The position numbers were made by a program, and so were the translations under genes. Positions 9,469 to 21,428 of a stretch of DNA of 64,000 bases are shown here, piece after piece. The stretch comes from Platanthera guangdongensis (Eukaryota; Streptophyta; Magnoliopsida; Asparagales; Orchidaceae): NCBI GenBank assembly GCA_039583875.1, contig CM077158.1:124183900-124247899 (forward strand), written 5' to 3'. A model generated the notes under the pieces. That model made no database searches. It saw only the letters and a program-made list of their open reading frames with translations, and had not been told where the DNA came from. The first letter of the stretch is position 1. Each line of letters starts with the position of its first letter.

Positions 9469-12400
9469 ATGTTATGCACATATTACCTTACCACTGCTTG
9501 TTTAGGATTTGTTTTGATTTGTGAAAATCCGGCAAGGGCACTTTTCGATACGGGAGCTTCACACTCCTTCTTCTCCGAAGGATTTATATCACGCATCGGA
9601 GTCCCTTCTTCGATGGCAAAGGATAAGTTGGATGTGTTGTTTCCCAATGGGTCTTCGATGCGCGCGGATAGAATCTGCGGTGTTAGGATTCGCATAGGGA
9701 ATCAAGAGTTCGATCTGCAAGCGTCGTTACTACCATTGGTGGAGTTCGGCGTTATTTTTGGCATGGAGTGGCTCTCGGAGCAGCAAGCCTATATCGATTG
9801 TGGTAGCAAGGAAGTCAAGCTGGGAGCAGGTCGTGAGATGACTTTCACGGGCTTGACGGGGTCGAGCAAGACGTTGATGTCTGCTCTTCAAGTGGTGAAG
9901 GAGGTTCGTGCTGGTGCAAAAGTGTTCTTTACACTAGTGGAGGTTGGAAAGCCGAAGCCCGAGTTGGATTGTATTTCAGTGGTATCGGAGTACCCTGATG
10001 TGTTCCCTAGCGATCTTCCTGGAGCCCCACTACAGCGGGAGATAGATTTTACGATAGAGCTTGTACCAGGTGCAAAGCCTGTGTCACGCTCTCCATAACG
10101 GCTAGCTCCTAAGGAAATGGCGGAGCTGAAGGTTCAACTGCAAGAGTTGTTGGAGCAAGGTTATGTGCGCCCAAGTTCTTCGCCTTGGAGCGCGCCGGTC
10201 CTCTTTGTTAAGAAGAAGGACGGAAGCTTGAGGCTATGTATTGATTATCGGGAGCTCAACAAGTTGACGGAGAAGAAGAAGTACCCGATCCCCCGGATCG
10301 ATGATCTTTTTGATCAGTTGGTCGGGCCGACGGTGTACTCAAAGTTGGATCTCAAGTGTGGGTACTATCAGCTGCAAATAAGGGAGAGTGATATCCCGAA
10401 GACAGCGTTCAGTACGAGATACGGGCATTACGAGTTTACGGTCATGCCGTTTGGGCTGACTAATGCGCCGTCAGTGTTCATGGATTTAATGAACAGGACC
10501 TTCAGGGAGTACTTGGACCATTTTTTGATCGTCTTCATCGACGATATTTTGGTGTACTCGCAGAGTGAGGAAGATCACTTGAAGCATCTTCATTTGGTTT
10601 TGGAGATGCTAAGGAAGAATCAATTGTACGCCAAGTTCTTGAAGTATGAGTTTTGGTTGTCCTCAGTTGCGTTACTTGATCATATAGTGAGTGGAGAAGG
10701 TATTGCTGTGGATCCGGCGAAGATTGTTGCGATACGGGAGTGGCCTGAGCTTTCTACGGTAGCGGAAGTCAGGAGCTTTCAAGGGCTTTCGTGCTATTAT
10801 AGGCGCTTCGTAGAGAACTTCTCGTGGATAGCGTTACCTCTCACTACTTTGATGAGGAAGGAGCAGAAGTTCGTTTGGATGCCGGAGTGCGCGCAAGCTT
10901 TTGAGGAGTTGAAATGTCGGTTGACCACGACGCATGTGTTGAGTTCGCCGTGTGGGACCGAAGGTTATGAGATTTATAGTGATGCTTCGGGCAGCGGTTT
11001 GGGTTGCGTGCTACTGCAACACGGAAGTGTGATAGCTTATGACTCGAGACAGCTGAAAGTGCACGAGAGGAACTATCCGGTCCATGACTTGGAGTTAGCG
11101 GCCGTGATTTTCGCCTTGAAGCTGTGGAGGCATTATTTGTACGGTGTGAAGATTGATATCTACACCGATCACAAGAGCCTGAAGTATTTGATTGATCAGA
11201 ATGATCTGAATATGCAGCAGCGTAGATGGATGGAGTTCCTGGGGGACTATACATTCAAGATCCACTACGTTCCTGGGAAAGGTAATGCGGTTGCGAAAAC
11301 GTTGAGTCGCCGAGCCCCAGCTCAAGCCAATTGGCTATTGGTGCATGATGAGAGGTTGGTTCGGGAGTTGGAGACGTTGGAGATTGTTTGTGTAGATAAG
11401 CAATCAAGTGCTGAAGCAGTACTGAATTGGACTGAAGTTCAATATGACCTTGCTGATCGGATTCGGCAGGCTATGGATTTGGATGTCCATATGAAGCAGT
11501 TCATAGATGAGGCTCTGGATGGGTCAAATTCCCAATTCGTTGGGGAGGATGGATTGCTTTGGAAGGATGGTCGTCTGTGCATCCCAAGTGTGGGCAATTT
11601 GCGGGTGGAATTGTTGTACGAGGCACACCATACCAAGGACTCGATTCACCCGGGGAGCACAAAGATGTACCGCGACGTTAAGAAACTGTTTTGGTGGCTG
11701 GGTTTGAAGAAGGATGTGGCGCCCTACGTAGCGAAGTGCCAAACTTGCGCCTTGGTGAAGGTGGAGTGCCAAAAGCCGGGAGGATTTCTGAAGTCCTTGC
11801 CTTTTCCGGAGTGGAAATTCGACGACATCTCTATGGACTTTGTGCACGGTTTGCCAAGGTCGCAAAAAGGGAACGACACCTTCTGGGTGGTCGTAGATCG
11901 GCTAACGAAGGTGTCACATTTTATTCCGCATAGCAAGGATGATCTGGTGGAGAAGTTGGCAAAACTATATGTGGATAATATAGTACGGCTTCACGGTGTG
12001 CCCCGCAGCATCGTGAGTGACTCAGATGGGCGGTTCACGTCCAATGATTGGAGGCTTGTGCAGCAAATGTTGCGAACAAAGTTAAAATTCAGCACAGCCT
12101 TTAATCCGCAAACGGATGGGCAGACCGAGAGGGTCAATAGAACTATGGAAGACATGCTCCGCATGTGTGTCTTGGATTTTGGAAAGCAATGGGAAGACCA
12201 TCTTTATTTGGTGGAGTTTGCGTACAACAATAAGCTACCAGGCGAGTATTCAAATGGAGCCCTTTGAGGCCCTTTATGGTAGAAAATGTCGCACGCTGTT
12301 GTCTTAGTTAGAAATGGGTGAGTCAAAGTTGTACAAGCGCCAAGAGGTGGAAGATGCTACATCTTTGGTTCGTACCATTCGGTAGAGGTTGCTAATCGCT

Positions 12401-12767
12401 CAGGACCGTCAGGCGAAGTACTATAATGCCAAGCACAGGAACGTGGAGTTCGATGTGGGTGACTGGGTGTACTTAAAGATCAAGCCGTTCAAGGGTGTCT
12501 CGCGGGTGCGGCGATTGAAAAAGCTAAGCCCGAGGTACATTGAGCCGTTTGAGGTTCTGGAGCGGGTTGGTGAAGCAGCCTATCTGTTGAAGCTTTCAGT
12601 GGAGCTTAGTGGTTTACATGATGTATTCCACATATCGGTGCTTCGGAACGCGGTGCAAGAGCCTTCGCAAGTGATCGCGGTTGATCAAAGTTCCGTTGGA
12701 TAGTGGGTTGACGACAAAGGTCAAGCCCGTACGGTTTGAAGACTCGGAAGTCAAGCGGCTACGCAAT
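9469..12767 (+). pseudogene. pol of element E: protease, RT, RNase H, integrase
   Basis: One polyprotein in fixed order. Protease has LFDTGASHSFFS (about 9541). RT shows [19 protein letters not shown] and the catalytic FIDDILVYS (about 10534). RNase H shows [14 protein letters not shown] and [10 protein letters not shown]. Integrase has the HHCC region (HH near 11625, CQTC near 11740), then [17 protein letters not shown] and [12 protein letters not shown] as the D, D, E core. Lesions: TAA at 10096-10098 where relatives read PYRLAP, an extra A near 12232 shifting the frame, and stops near 12306 and 12382. From 12389 the integrase C-terminal region continues (GDWVYLKIKPFKG, LHDVFHISVLR). Confidence 0.92.
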
Positions 12768-12890
12768 AAATAGATCAGGATGGTCAAGGTCCGATGGGAC
12801 AATTGCGGTCGAGAGGAGCTCTCTTGGGAGCGAGAGCAGACTATGCTTGACGAATATCCGGAGTTGTTCCGCTCAGGTACAAATTTTGGT
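12768..12890 (+). pseudogene. Chromodomain-like C-terminus of E integrase
   Basis: The frame reads VKVRWDNCGREELSWERE and then YPELF just before the polypurine tract. This layout is characteristic of the chromodomain-related tail of Tekay/Del chromoviruses, thought to steer integration to heterochromatin. It lies after a stop near 12770, so it is no longer linked to integrase. Assignment is from motif memory. Confidence 0.65.
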
Positions 12891-12934
12891 TTTGTACTTA
12901 TCTTTTTTTATGTAATTTCGTGGACGAAATTCTT

Positions 12935-12950
12935 TTAAGAGGGGGAGAGT
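12935..12950 (+). other. Polypurine tract of E
   Basis: TTAAGAGGGGGAGAGT directly precedes the TGTAAC start of the 3' LTR. It is preceded by TTTCGTGGACGAAAT, a common signature before the 3' LTR of Tekay elements. Confidence 0.9.
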
Positions 12951-13014
12951 TGTAACGCCCCGAAACTCAAAAGAGCGACGGGAGGCGTTATGGGCCAAAT
13001 CTGGTATTTAGCAG

Positions 13015-13530
13015 GGGGCACACGGCCTGGGACACAGGCGTGTCATAGGTGTGTCAGTCTCGAGTCGACGATTTTGGTCGAGAGGTCGACGATTTTGGAG
13101 TCGACGATCGTCGAGCAGGGAATACGGCTTGATACACGGGCATGTCTCAGGGCGTGTCGAGCCCGTGTTGACGATCGGCCCAAGGAGTCGACGAATTTCG
13201 CTCGACGATGTGTCGAGACAAGGCACATGGCCTAGGACACAGTCGTGTCCAAGGTCGTGTCAGGCAGTCGATGAACTTCGCTCGACGAAGTGTCGAGACA
13301 GTGAACATGGCCTGGAGCCCAGGCGTGTTCGAGTTAGACACGAGTTAGGACACGGGAAGCTGTGTCGATGGAGGCACACGGCCGACCACACGGCCGTGTC
13401 AGTTGGAACACAGGCGTGTCAGGTCGAACACGGGCGTATCGGATGCCCGTGTGTTTTTCCAGGCGCGTCGATTTTGACGGCGAATGGGGGACACGGACCT
13501 GGACACGGGCGTGTCGCAGGCCTTGTTCGA
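13015..13530 (+). repeat. Palindrome array of E 3' LTR
   Basis: Counterpart of the 5' LTR array, with ACACGGGCGTGT and GTCGACGA units. Many differences from the 5' copy fall at the CpG positions of the units. Confidence 0.88.
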
Positions 13531-14096
13531 CCCAGTTTTAGCATTTCAGGCCCGAATCAAGGCCGTTCGTTTCTTTCAATTGGGATCCAATGGCTGGGGG
13601 TTGTTCCTGATGGGATATACACAGGATTGGACCCTTGAAACCCTCATTTCTTTTGAGTGGTTCTCTTTCTAAGTCAAGAGAGAGAGGAGAGCAAAGGAGG
13701 AAGAAGAAGCTTAGATCCGGTCTTTGGAGGAGCTTCGGAGCTCCAAATCGCGAACCGACTTCGGATCTACGGAGGCAAAGAGAGTGCGGTACTTTTCATC
13801 CGCTTACATTTCCATGGAGCCAAGGAAGAATGCTAGGGTAACGATTCTCTTCTTGAGCATGTGAAGCTTTCCTTCTTTGCATAGGAAGCCCGCTCTCGCG
13901 AGTTTGCGGTGAGTTGGAGGGGTTCCTTCGGGTAGATATGTAAAGTCCCCGTTGTTTAGAGTCTGTATACCAGAACGGACATAGGCATGATGTGTGAAGC
14001 CTACCCGGACATGTTGGTCCGTATCGGTGTTGTTGCATTGCATAAATGCCGGAGAAGACTCCGTGCGATTGTTTGTTTTTCGGGTTTTCTACGTGG

Positions 14097-14101
14097 TAGA
14101 T
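14097..14101. repeat. Target site duplication of element A (left)
   Basis: TAGAT here and at 40073-40077 flank element A. The uninterrupted sequence in E's 5' LTR (6900-6904, GGTAGATTGCAAC) carries it once, which confirms both the insertion point and the duplication. Confidence 0.96.
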
Positions 14102-14246
14102 TGTTGGGTACATTGGAATAAATGTACCTTATTTGAAGAAGCCTCACCCTACTCAATGATATACATCAAGATGTATTTGATGTGTTTTGAGTTTCTTTGT
14201 GCAGGTTAAGTAACTGCAGGTTTGCAGGAAAAGTTTCTAAGTCCAT

Positions 14247-15115
14247 GTGTCGACACCTAGAAGAAAAGTGTCGACACTTAAGAAGGCTTGTGTCGACACC
14301 TAGAAGAAAAGTGTCGACACTTAAGAAGGCTTGTGTCGACACCCAGAGAAGCAATGTCGACACTTGGAGTAATTGTGTCGACACCAGGAAGCCAGAGTCG
14401 ACACCAGAAGGAAAGTGTCGACACATACAGGCTGTGTCGACACACAATGAAGAAATGTCTAAAGTACAAGTTTCGACACTTAGAAGCAGTGTCGACACCC
14501 AGAGGAACTTTGTCGACATCAAAAGTGTCGACACTAGGAGGCTGTGTCGACACTCAGCAAACATCAACAAAGTTCAAGTACATGTGTCGACACTAGGAGG
14601 CTGTGTCGACACTCAACAAAATTCAACAAAGTCTAAGTACAAGTGTCGACACAAAGGAGATGTGTCGACACTCAGCCAAAGTCTCAACACATGAAGAATG
14701 TGTCGACACAAAGGAGATGTCTCGACACTCAACCAAAGTCTCAACACATGAAGAATGTGTCGACACAAAGGAGATGTGTCGACACTCAGCAAAAGCTTCA
14801 ACACAGAAGGTATGTGTCGACACAAAGAAGATGTGTCGACACTCAGCAAGTTTCAACACAAGAAGATGTGTCGACACAAAGGAGTTGTGTCGACACTTAG
14901 CAGAAATCAACTAAGTTTCAAAGAAGGACTTGTGTCGACACACAGGATTAGTGTCGACACATTCTGAAGAAGCAGTGTCGAGAAGTAATTTCTACAACAT
15001 AAGGAGTTGTGTCGACACCATGAAGGCTAGTGTCGACACTTAGTCTACTTTTGTCGACACTTGGTCTATTTGTGTCGACACTTAAAGACTATGTGTCTCG
15101 ACACTTTCAAACAGT
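14247..15115 (+). repeat. GTGTCGACAC palindrome array, A 5' LTR
   Basis: About 35 copies, counting one-mismatch variants, of the perfect 10-bp palindrome GTGTCGACAC. Starts of the first ten are 14247, 14268, 14290, 14311, 14333, 14354, 14375, 14395, 14415 and 14434, a mean step of 20.8 bp. Further on, steps alternate between about 19 and 38-40 bp. Spacers are A/G-rich (for example CTTAAGAAGGCTT). The array ends about 125 bp before the TATA box. Confidence 0.95.
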
Positions 15116-15238
15116 TACAGAGTTTTCAAGAAGTGACTGGATGACTTGACAGCTGTCATTTCAACCGGTCAGCTGCTACTGTCAGAGATGTCAGAAGTTA
15201 GTTAGAAACCGGATCAGCCGATCACCATGAAGAAAGCC

Positions 15239-15246
15239 TATATAAA
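15239..15246 (+). promoter_or_regulatory. TATA box of A 5' LTR
   Basis: TATATAAA in the context GCCTATATAAAGGC, downstream of the palindrome array. B has TATAAATA at the equivalent point. Confidence 0.75.
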
Positions 15247-16127
15247 GGCTTATTCCTTCAATAGAGGATTAATAATCAGAAAAGAATAATAATAAGAAAG
15301 AGGATACAACAATCAATGAAGTGATCAGAAGATCTAAGAAGTTGGAGAGAGAGAGATCCTTCTAAGAAGACAGCTGTTGAACCAGACTGTGAAGAAAGTT
15401 TCATATTGAGATCTGATTCTTAAGTCAGCAGTGATTGAAGATCATCTGCATAGAGAATCAACCATACTGTGTTCTAATTCAAGAAGCTTTGAAGAAAGCC
15501 AAGGGAGGTTGATCTCAGCAAAGTTCTTTCAAGAACTCTTCAAGAAACCAGACAACTCTTCTCTCTCAATCAGAGTTGTGGTTATATTCTTTGTAATTTT
15601 AAATTTCTTGTAGGATCCCAAGGGATTTGAGTTGTAAGCCTATATTATAAAGGCTGAGTGGTAGGGCCTTTGTGCCTGAGTGTAGGAGATACATTTCTCT
15701 GAGTGTAGGCCTTGTTGAAGGCTGAGTGTAGGCCTTGTTGAAGGCTGAGTGTAGGTCTTGGTGAAGACTGAGTGGTAGGGCTTTGAGCCTGAGTTGTAGG
15801 AGTGGGATCACTCTGAGTTGTAGGAACCTATTTGGGGTTCTGAGTTGTAAGATCTGTGGATCTGAGAAGTAGTGGAGAAGTTGGGCCGAATCTAGTACAC
15901 TACTAGATAGGCGAAGGGGGAAAGTGGATGTACCCAGACCTTGAGGAACCACTATAAATCCTGTGTGCTCTCTGTGATTGTATGCTTGTGTGATTGCTGT
16001 TATCTGCGTTGAATTGCTGTGAAGAATTGCATATAATTCTGTGTTTCTGCCATAAAAATTAAAAAAGATTAAGTGCACCTATTCACCCCCCCCCCCCTCT
16101 AGGTGTTTAGGCACTAGTTCTTTCAAG

Positions 16128-16140
16128 TGGTATCAAAGCC
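16128..16140 (+). other. Primer binding site of A
   Basis: TGGTATCAAAGCC starts two bases after the LTR end and fits the initiator methionine tRNA with one mismatch relative to B. Confidence 0.88.
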
Positions 16141-16215
16141 AGGTTACTCAAAAAGGACATAACTGTCTGAGTAAAAATCCTGTAGGCAGATTCAGCATAT
16201 TCAAGAATCAAGAAA

Positions 16216-18228
16216 ATGGGTTCAACAGAGAATCACAAAGAGCTAGGATCCATGAAGTTGCCAATCTACAGAAAGGAGATATTTGGCATTTGAAAAGAAA
16301 GGGTTAGACTTTTTATGGAAGCCTCTGACCCAAGAATTTACATTACTGTTAAAGAAGGGTCATATGTGCCAATGAAAGTATCAGTTCTGGATGCAAACCA
16401 GAGAACTCCAAAAGACTATTTAGAGATGACTAAAGATGAAATTATTCTGGCCACTATGGACAAGAGGGCTCAGAATATTATTGTAAGTGCAATAGATGAT
16501 GCCACATTTCAGAATCTGATTCATTGTAAAACATCAAAGGAAATGTGGGACACACTGATAGTCTATATGGAGGGTTCAGAAGAGGTAAGACAAGACAGGA
16601 AGTCTTTATTAAATCAAGAGTATGAAAGTTTCAGACAAGGCAGGTCTGATAGCATAACAGAATGCTACAAGAAATTCTATAGGATAGTCAATGAAATGAT
16701 GTCCTATGGAAGAGAGTTCAGCAATAATGAGTTGAATGATAAGTTCTTGAGGTCCCTGACAAAGGACTGGGACACCAAGATTTGTGCCATAAGGGAAATG
16801 GCCAAATTAGCAGACATTCCTCCTCCAACATTGTTTGGCAAACTGTTATCCTATGAGATGCAGTTAATAGTAAGGAAGGAGGAAGAGAAGACTACCAGAG
16901 TTGAGCACAAAGAAAGAGCTGTGGCTTTCAAGACAGAAGCCACTAGGAAATATAAAATTAATTCTCCATCTCCACCTCAAAAAGTTGCTGAGGCTGAGAC
17001 AGATGAGTCAGAAAGCAAGAATTCTGAAAGCAGTGAGAGTGATGAAGACTTTGCAGCTTTCACTAGACATTTTCAGAAGTTTCTAAAGAAGAAATAGTGG
17101 AGGTCTAAGCCATCCACTTCACAGAAGTCATCAAAGAATGAAAGAAGAAAGTCCAAGCCAGATAAAACTACATCCTCAAAGATAGTTTGCTATTGTTGCA
17201 ATAGATAAGGACATGTAGTTGCTGATTGTCCAGAAAAGAGGAAAGAGTCAACAGACAAGAAGAAGACTCAGTTCAAGGGCAAAAAGGAAAGATCCTTTGT
17301 TGCTAAGAAGGACAAAAGTCTGTCTGATATGTCATCTTCAGAAACTGATTCAGAAACTGAAGCTTATATAGGACTGTTTGCTGAAGAATAGGAAGATGAG
17401 TTCATACAATTAATGAACTCAATATATGAGCATGAGGACAACCAGTACCAAGGACTGATGGCCTTATCAGAAGGAGACAAAATCCAGGATCAGCCTGGAC
17501 CAAGTCAAGTACAAAATTGTTCTGCTAGTTCAATTTCTAGTACTGAGTCAAATTCAGATACATCAGCATCAAGTGATGTTAGTGGATCTGAATCTGAAGG
17601 AGACATTTATCAGTTGATTGATGAATATAGAGTAGTGTTGCAGGCTTTGAAGAAAAGCAAACTCTTGGCCAAAACTCAGGCTAAGGAGATTACCAGTCTT
17701 AAAGTTGCTGCAACAGATTTTGACAAGTTGCTTGATCAGAAATTAAATGAAATAGCCAGACTGAAGCACATTACTGTTATTTAGATGGGGACTATTACAT
17801 TTAAAAATGATCAAATTAGAAATCTGGAGATTAGTCTTCAGAAGGAAAGAGAGATTGTTGCAAGTTTTTCTAAACCAAAATCTGTTTTACCTTTGATAGA
17901 TGAATTTGTACATCAAAAGGGTAAAACTGTATTGGGGTTTATAAAACCTGCCAGGACAGTACAGTCCAAGTCTAAGGGCAAAGCCCCAGTACTCAACAAG
18001 AAGCCTGCTGAAGGTAAAACAGCCAGGGTTGTACCTAAACAAAGGTACAACAGATTTGAGTGCTGGTGTTGTGGCAAGGTAGGCCACTTTGCCATAGACT
18101 GTTGGCACAATTCAAGTGTCAAAGTGAGTAGAAATCTGCCTGCTAGAAAAGCTACAGGTAGTTTTGTTAAGATTCAGACTAACTTGCACCAAGGACCCAA
18201 GAATTATTTGGGTTCTAAGGTTAAGTAA
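16216..18228 (+). pseudogene. gag of element A
   Basis: Encodes the copia-type Gag. The ATG at 16216 is chosen by alignment with B's start (MGS.ENHKELGSMKL). The capsid region contains SKEMWDTLIVYMEGSEEVRQDR and LNDKFLRSLTKDWDTKI. Two zinc knuckles follow: CYCCNR-GHVVADCP (interrupted by TAA near 17206) and CWCCGKVGHFAIDC near 18061. A long acidic, Ser-rich stretch and a helical segment separate them. Stops lie at 16291 (TGA), 17095, 17206, 17389, 17782 and finally TAA 18226-18228. All parts stay in one frame, so the damage is mainly point mutation. Confidence 0.9.
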
Positions 18229-21200
18229 TCTGTTTTGCAGGTGAGTCCAAGTGGCCATGCCCCAATATGGTACTTGGACAGTGGATGTTCCAGGCACATG
18301 ACTGGAACTAGGGGATTACTGAAGGACTATACACCAATCAAGGATGGTCCTAAAGTCACCTTTTGTGGTTCTGAAAAAGGAATCATCAAAGGCTTTGGTA
18401 ACATTTCTAGTAACCTTATTACAATTACTCAAGTGGCTTATGTTATAGGTTTGAAACACAACCTAATTAGTATAAGTCAACTGAGTGATGTAGGATATGA
18501 CATCTCATTTGTCAAGGATGGTTGTCATATTAGTAGGTCAAGTGATCAAAAGATCATTTTGACAGGCTATAGGAAGAGAAATGTCTATTGTCTAGACATT
18601 ATGTGTGAGAACATTGCTTCTCCTATTTGTCTTGTAGCTGATGAGAAAGTCTCACATTGTGTTAAATGGCACAAGAGGCTGGCTCATCTTAACTACAAGA
18701 CAATTGGCCAACTCTTTAGCAAAGAGTTAGTGAGGAATGGTCCTCAGGTTAAGTGTATATAGGATGGGATATGTTCAGCTTGTCAAAAGGGTAAGCAGAC
18801 CAAATCCACCTTTAATAGTATTGCGAACAAAGATGCTGTGAGGTGCCTATACCTCTTGCATATGGATTTTTTTGGTCCTATGCCAGTTCACAGCCTAGGT
18901 AGGAAGGTCTACATATTTGTGGATGTAGATGATTATTCAAGGTTTTTCTGGGTATTCTTCCTAAGGCAAAAATCTGAAACTCCTAGTATCTTTTATAGTT
19001 TTGTCAAACAAATTCAGAATGAGTTAGGCAGTACAGTTGTCAAAATAAGAAGTGACCATGGTACTGAATTCCAGTCTGATAGTATGACAAAGCTATGTGA
19101 AGAGTTTGGGATATTTCAGGAATTTTCCTCACCAAGAACACCTCAGCAAAATGGTATTGCTGAAAGGAAAAATAGAACCTTGATAGAGGCTGGTAGAACC
19201 CTATTGAGTGACACATCTCTCCCAGAATATTTCTGGGCTGAGGCAGTTAATACTGCATGTCATGTGATCAATAGGGCTACTATCACCAAGAGCCACAATA
19301 AGACCCCCTATGAGATTGTGAAGGGCAAAAAACCAAATCTATCCTATTTTAGGATCTTTGGTTGTAAATGCTATATACTTAACAATGGTAAGTCTTACTT
19401 AACCGAGTTTGCTGCCAAATCCCAAGTGGGGTTCTTTGTTGGGTACAACAACAACAGTAAGGCTTATAGGGTCTACAACTTGACTACTCAAGTTGTAGAA
19501 GAGTCAGTACATGTAGTGTTTGATGAAGCTAGACTCATTAACAATGAATTGTCTAGAAGTGTTTGCAGCTCCACAGGTGTGACTGAGAAGATGAACAAGC
19601 TTACTATCGAAGAAGGATCTACTACATGTCAGCATATGGATGATAGTGGCTGCTGTCCAGGGGGAGTACAAGATACTCCTGTTGCTGAAGAAGACCAAGA
19701 GGAGCAGCTGACTGAAGAAGCTGAAGGTGTACAACCAGTAGACAGGCTGCCTACAACAAATAGGCATTTAAAAGATCATCCAGCGAATCAAATTATTGGA
19801 GATCTCAGACAAGGGGTACAAACAAGGAGCAGGAATCTAAGTTCAGTTCTCTACTCCAGCTTTCTATCCCAAGTAGAGCCAAAGAAATTTGAAGAAGCAA
19901 TCCTAGACCCTCATTGGATTGAGGCAATGCAAGAGGAGCTGAACCAGTTCAAAAGATGCAAAGTCTGGGAGCTTGTTCCTAAAACAAAAGACCACAACAT
20001 TATAGGAACTAAGTGGATCTTTAGGAACAAGCTGGATGAGAATGGAATAATTATAAAGAATAAAGCTAGACTAGTTGCAAAAGGATATAGGCAAGAAGAA
20101 GGTATTGATTTTGATCAAACCTTTGCTCCAGTAGCCAGACTGGAAGCAATAAGGATGTTCCTTTCCTATGCAACATTTCAAGGATTTAAGGTCTACCAAA
20201 TGGATGTTAAGTCAGCTTTTCTGAATGGAAATCTGAAGGAAGAAGTCTATGTGGAACAGCCATCAGGTTTTGTTGATTCAACTAAACCTAATTATGTTTA
20301 TAGACTTAGGAAGGCTTTGTATGGGTTAAAACAAGCCCCTAGGGCTTGGTATGAGACCCTGTCTAGTTTCCTCATTGAGAATAAATTCACAAGGGGGAAA
20401 ATAGACAAGACTCTATTCCTTAGGGAATCCAGAGGCAAGATTATCTTAGTCCAAATATATGTAGATGACATCATATTTGGGTCTACAGAAAGTAGTCTTT
20501 GCAAAAGTTTGCTAAACTAATGCAAGGACAATTTGAAATGAGCAGTATGGGGGAACTTAAGTTCTTCTTAGGTCTCTAAGTTAGACAGACTGAGGATGGT
20601 TTATCCATATGCCAGTCTAAGTTCACCCTAGAATTAATAAGAAAGTATGGTATGGAATCATCCACTACCATGAAAACTCCTATGGGGTCAACAATGTCTT
20701 TATGCAAAGATGATGCAGGGAAACCTGTAGATGAAACATTGTATAGAGGGATAGTTGGCTCCCTATTATATTTGACTGCAAGTAGACCAGATATCATGTA
20801 TGCTACATGTGTCTGTGCAAGGTACCAAGCTTGCCCTAGAGAATCTCACTTGACAGCAGTCAAAAGAATCTTGAGATATCTTAAGGGCACTCCTTATCTA
20901 GGCCTTTGGTACCCTAGGAATGGAGACTTTGAACTGACAGGTTATTCAGATGCAGATTTTGCAGGCTGCAAGGAAGATAGGAAAAGTACAACAGGTATCT
21001 GTCAATTCCTAGGTGGAAGGCTGATATCATGGAGTAGCAAGAAACAAACAAGTGTGGCTATCTCCACAGCAGAATCAGAGTATGTTGCTGTAGGGAGCTG
21101 CTGTGCACAACTACTATGGATACAACACCAGCTAGAAGATTATGGTATTCAAGTAAGTAGAACACCTTTATATTGTGATTCTACTAGTGCCATTTCTATT

Positions 21201-21401
21201 CCAAATAATCCTGTTTCTCATAGTAGGACTAAGCACATAGAAATAATGTACCATTTTCTAAGAGAACATGTGGAAAAAGAAGATATTTTCCTAAAGTATA
21301 TAAATACAGATAATCAGCTAGCTGATATGTATATTAAGCCCTTAGATGAAACCAAATTCAATAAATTTAAAATTGAATTAGGGATGATAAACTTAGAATA
21401 G
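18229..21401 (+). pseudogene. pol of element A: protease, integrase, RT, RNase H
   Basis: Copia order. Protease: WYLDSGCSRHMTG near 18268. Integrase zinc region: WHKRLAHLNYKTIGQLF then CSACQKGKQ. Core: [69 protein letters not shown] and the catalytic YVDDIIFGS (about 20459). RNase H: YSDADFAGCKEDRKSTTG and AESEYVAVGSCCAQLLW. Lesions: TAG near 18760, a one-base deletion near 20500 and TAA near 20578. It is in the same frame as gag up to 20500, separated only by the stop at 18226. Confidence 0.94.
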
Positions 21402-21428
21402 TTTACAAAAAATTGGCTAAGTAAAATG

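Larger units (their letters stand above)
12951..14101 (+). mobile_element. 3' LTR of E, first part
   Basis: Homologous to 5716-6905 of the 5' LTR. Relative to it, about 40 bp are missing within the palindrome array (near 13349). Element A enters after TAGAT at 14097-14101. The remainder is at 40078-41074. Confidence 0.95.
14102..16125 (+). mobile_element. 5' LTR of element A
   Basis: 2024 bp, TGTTGGG to TCTTTCA. It carries the GTGTCGACAC array, a TATA box at 15239, a leader with short repeats of the type CTGAGTGTAGG (about 15650-15850), and a C tract with CTCTAGGTG near 16086-16105 that is typical of Sirevirus LTR ends. Confidence 0.94.

Noticed and set aside
14197..14967. Several open frames on both strands across the GTGTCGACAC arrays (also 23218-23851, 34191-34867, 38137-38938)
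   Set aside because: All read the palindrome as VST, CRH or VDT repeats in multiple phases. Composition is repeat-driven, not protein-like.
14247..15115. CRISPR-like array of a short repeat with near-regular spacers
   Set aside because: The repeat is only 10 bp, spacers are 9-12 bp and partly alike, and the array lies in both LTRs of a plant retrotransposon. No cas genes exist here.
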